NCBI RefSeq assembly: GCF_001039355.2
Contig: NW_019776051.1
Location: 57,299-121,298 of the forward strand
Direction: 5' to 3'
Length of the DNA: 64,000 bases
Source of the DNA: Lingula anatina
Lineage: Eukaryota > Brachiopoda > Lingulata > Lingulida > Lingulidae
The translations under genes and the position numbers were made by a program. Shown piece by piece: positions 61,101 through 64,000 of this stretch (position 1 is its first letter; each line of letters opens with the position of its first letter). The notes beneath the pieces were generated by a model that had not been told where the DNA came from, made no database searches, and saw nothing but the letters and a program-made list of their open reading frames with translations.

Positions 61101-63899
61101 CACCAGCACACGACAAAGCTACAGGGCATATTCGTGAACGCTTGCGTGTACCACTTCCACAAGAGGCGCTGCAACCGCTCCATGCACCCCAATCACTCCA
61201 AATGCCTAAAAGACCATGAAGTAATGTTATTTTGGTAGGACAGTATACGCACATACATAGCATGAAATAAAATGAGAAATATAGTTAAACCTACCCTAGT
61301 AATAAACGTAATGCGACTTGAAAGGGAGGTCGAATGTTACCGTAGGATAAAAGAAGATAAAGTGCGTTCTGCAAGTGTAAGATATAGAGGAGGTGCATTT
61401 TCCAGAAGTTTTCATGAGTTTTGAAGGAGTAGCATTCGTTTTGATAGGGACTGTGTTATTGGTTGCACTGCCCCAGTAACTTACCCGCCTTTTGTGACTC
61501 TTCATAATAGTAGCATTGTATACAGCACCAACCGGACGACCTAATTTGGTCGTTTTTGCATAACGTTTTCCCATCCCTGTTGATAGCCGACTCGCACGTT
61601 TCCATACCGAGACCAACGTTTATCTTAGCTGCGTCAGAGTCCTTACACTGGTCGCCAGGCCAGCCTAAACACATTTGTGATAGCGATAAGTCATCAATTA
61701 GAACTTTTTATATTAGATTAAAATAATAAACTATTATGTAAAAAAAGCACTCAGAGAGCGCAGGCCTCCGCCAAGGCAGCAAAGTCTCCATCCAATGCCG
61801 TTTCACCCCTAAATTTTCGATATTTTTTATTATTGATTATTGATCCGGATCACCACCAAAAACTAATCATCTGTTCCTTGGCCCACTCCTGACAGTTCCT
61901 GAAAATTTCATCAAAATCGGTCCATAACTTAATTTTTGATTATTGACTATTGATTATTGATTGATTATTGATCCGGATCACCACCAAAAACTAATCACTT
62001 CTAAGTTAACCATTTCTGACCTATCCTGAAAATTCCATCGAAATTCATTCATAACTTTTTGAGTTATGTTGATGACAAACAAACAAACAAACAAACAAAC
62101 AAACAAACAGGGATGAAAAATAATCTCCTTGGCGGAGGTAATGACTACATGAACCCAAGATCAGAAATGTTTTTCAGTTGTTAATAGTTTTGAAGATGAA
62201 AATTTAAAAGACAGATTTCAACTTCTATCGTTATTTTCGTTTTCGAGAGAGTTTGCCTAATGATATTTACATCTATCTGAATTGCCCTTTTTTATTTATT
62301 TATTTATTTATTTAAATTTACACATCTCCCAGCTGAAGGAGCTCTAGATATGATAAACCATGTCTAAAGACATAGATGTAAAAGAAAACTAACAAACATA
62401 CAAACAAACAAACAAACAAAAAATGCCGAGTTACCGTACGGACACCATGTAGTATCCTTCTCTGTACTGCGACCTGAATTTTGTGCTGGGGTGCTTTTCT
62501 TGTCGACACACTTGCCCTCTATACACCATTTTTCTTCTGCGCAGTCAGTGCCATCTGCCGGCGGTTTAAACTTGTGAGAACAGGTGAAAGCACCCGTCTT
62601 GCAGCGCAAATACTGGCAAAAGTTATCGGCTCCAAAAACCTAGAAAATAGGACATAGACTTAAGTATCTTTACTAAATTTCCCGTAGAAAGTTTGCATTC
62701 AAAAGCACACTTAGCAATAACGGTAAGAGATGGAGTCAAATGTGTATGGGATTGAGCACATTCCAAATATTGATATAAGAAACGCTTTTTGATGCAATTT
62801 TTTTCAATGGATGGAAAAGCAAAAAATGTCATAATTCATTGCAGGGAAAATATCAGATACGTGATTAAAGCACTTTATCAGGATAGCTTTTGTCACGTGC
62901 GGCACTTAAATGGGTCGCAACAGAAAAAGATGAATAAAAAAAGAAAGTCACCGTACGTACATTACACGTAGAGGAACCGCCTCCGTGTTGCATCTGGCAC
63001 TGTTGGTTAGCATCAAATAGTTGACCAGGACGACGTTGAGTGTTGGCTGCATATTCCGCTGAATTCTCATAACGTCCTTCATCTACAAGGCAGCAGGCAC
63101 CTCTGGAATTAAAAAAAAACACACCCATTCAAAACTTTTTCTCAATATGTTTGTACATGTGAGTGTATGCATTCGTATTTTGTATGGGAAAAGTGCGCAT
63201 GAATTGTGAATGTTTGCGAAAGGCAGTTTCAACAGACAAACTATTCTTTAACAAACCATCTGTTCAATTTTGGTACGGTACATGTAACTGATTGTTATTT
63301 AAGATAAGTTATCATAATTCACCTTAGGGTTTTCTTAAATTCTGCAATAGAACAGTCGGAGAAATAATAGCCGCTGCTCGGATCAGAACCCCCCGAGGTC
63401 GGCGCCATGATGTTGCCGTTGCTGGCAGGACATGCAGTGTTGGTACCAGAACCATCGTGGCTTGCTCCTAGGCTGCAATAACAACATATTAAGATTATTG
63501 GTTTTGTTTTGTTTTTTTTTTTTTTGGTAAAATTTTCTTTTATCACGAAGTTAAAAGTGACCCTCGGGAAAGCACTTTAATCTTATACGCCTTTAACTGT
63601 TGAATTTGAACAATAAATACTCTTATTATTCTAGATGTATTTGGCAACTTGAGATGGCGTTAAAAGCATTTTTTTGTTTGATAGTTAGGAAATTTGCACC
63701 CAATTCGAAATATATAACGATCTAAAACTATTAATTACTATGTACTCACTTGTGTCCAAGCTCATGGGCCGCCGTGATGAAGGAAGTAAAGCCCCCGTGA
63801 GACTCCACGATGGAGCACGAGGAAGAGCGTGAGCATATGCCCGCAACAGGGGCTACGCCTGCAACGGCAGTGTCAAAAGCGTTGGAGGCTAGTTCTCGC
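58111..63899 (-). CDS. ADAMTS-like zinc metalloprotease with seven TSP1 modules (N-terminus outside window)
   Basis: Exons in transcript order: 63899-63750, 63472-63323, 63102-62961, 62639-62435, 61664-61485, 61205-61065, 60734-60579, 60192-60046, 59883-59677, 59493-59347, 59180-58971, 58596-58417, and probably a tiny last coding exon 58124-58111. A reprolysin-type catalytic domain comes first: GVAPVAGICS, then the zinc site HELGHNLGASHDG split by an intron, and the Met-turn NGNIMAP. Next come Cys-rich segments (GACCLVDEGRYE, FCQYLRCK, WCIEGKC), a separate Cys module ending WCCIQC, and seven TSP1 repeats. Signal peptide, prodomain and first part of the catalytic domain lie beyond the right edge. 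The product is expected to be secreted and to act on extracellular matrix. The last exon (IFGR then stop) is weakly supported. Confidence 0.85.
58417..61205 (-). repeat. Array of seven TSP1-encoding exons
   Basis: Each exon encodes one thrombospondin type-1 repeat. Exons 61205-61065, 60734-60579, 60192-60046 and 59493-59347 are the short form (about 47-52 residues, W-x5-W-x2-C-x3-C-G-x-G pattern). Exons 59883-59677, 59180-58971 and 58596-58417 are a longer form (60-70 residues) with VDGNW and an added Cys-rich loop (SNGGSWCCYNG). Both ends of every exon are phase 1, so modules can be added or lost without breaking frame. Modules 4 and 6 are close in sequence, as are 3 and 5, which suggests duplication of a short+long pair. 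The last long module has lost the usual CGxG (CSFFCQKKRAKYC). Confidence 0.85.
61485..61664 (-). other. Cys-rich module exon between Cys-rich domain and TSP1 array
   Basis: Part of the metalloprotease. It encodes 60 residues with CKDSD near the start, ETCES in the middle, LCKND, and WCCIQC at the end. The spacing and the CC-x2-C ending recall ShKT-like six-cysteine modules that follow catalytic domains in some invertebrate metalloproteases. I cannot assign it firmly; the assignment is inference from cysteine pattern only. Both flanking introns are phase 1, so the exon is an independent, shuffle-ready unit. Confidence 0.5.
61765..62138. mobile_element. Non-coding repeat with cctccgccaagg ends and CAAA tract
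   Basis: Ends cctccgccaagg and ccttggcggagg are exact reverse complements. Inside, ttgatccggatcaccaccaa occurs twice, then a (CAAA)n run (62073-62109). It resembles widespread marine-invertebrate repeats from memory; class uncertain. It lies in a metalloprotease intron. Confidence 0.55.
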
Positions 63900-64000
63900 C
63901 TAATGGGTAACAGAAAATGAGACTGGGCTAAATTATTGGAAGTTGCTTCCAACAGGTGGTAAATTCATTCTTAATTTATTTATTTATTTATTAAGGTTTC

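Noticed and set aside
1-64000. tRNA, rRNA or bacterial-type operons
   Set aside because: No cloverleaf with A/B boxes, no rRNA signature and no closely packed long ORFs were found on either strand by reading.

Overview
The window is a eukaryotic nuclear scaffold fragment. Every recognisable gene is split into short exons with GT-AG introns, and the DNA is AT-rich with many microsatellites and small transposable elements. Gene content points to a marine invertebrate, most likely a mollusc and perhaps a bivalve: an SLC22 transporter, a secreted cyclase-family hydrolase, a RalGDS/RGL exchange factor, and an ADAMTS-like metalloprotease with many thrombospondin repeats. The taxonomic call is inference. 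I see no prokaryotic operon, CRISPR array, rRNA or convincing tRNA.

Layout: (1) 1-7123, two near-identical copies of the 3' end of a plus-strand gene with a Thr-rich linker and a C-terminal VWC domain. (2) 2648-14126, minus strand, one complete 12-exon SLC22 organic-ion transporter plus a partial second copy of its last seven exons. (3) 17053-23724, plus strand, a cyclase/isatin-hydrolase-like gene whose first two exons occur twice. (4) 26758-54572, plus strand, a RalGDS/RGL gene whose REM-domain exons occur twice and which lacks one catalytic-core exon. (5) 58111-63899, minus strand, the C-terminal part of an ADAMTS-like protease with seven TSP1 modules. The VWC and SLC22 genes are convergent, SLC22 and cyclase are divergent, and RalGDS and the protease are convergent.

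The dominant structural signal is not a new pathway. Three long blocks occur twice: about 5.1 kb, 2.8 kb and 7.5 kb. Each block is interrupted by a single N where one copy stops abruptly and sequence restarts at an earlier homologous point. The copies differ by synonymous changes, microsatellite lengths and transposon presence or absence. This looks like two haplotypes of a highly polymorphic diploid placed end to end (uncollapsed alleles), not real tandem gene duplication. In the RalGDS gene the duplicated block sits inside the catalytic domain and breaks exon phase.

Other points: a 99-bp in-frame tandem duplication of a RalGDS exon together with its splice donor; a probable GC-AG intron in the cyclase gene; alternating short and long TSP1 exons in the protease, nearly all bounded by phase-1 introns; a PIF/Harbinger-like MITE with perfect 20-bp inverted repeats; and a mariner-like insertion present on only one haplotype.
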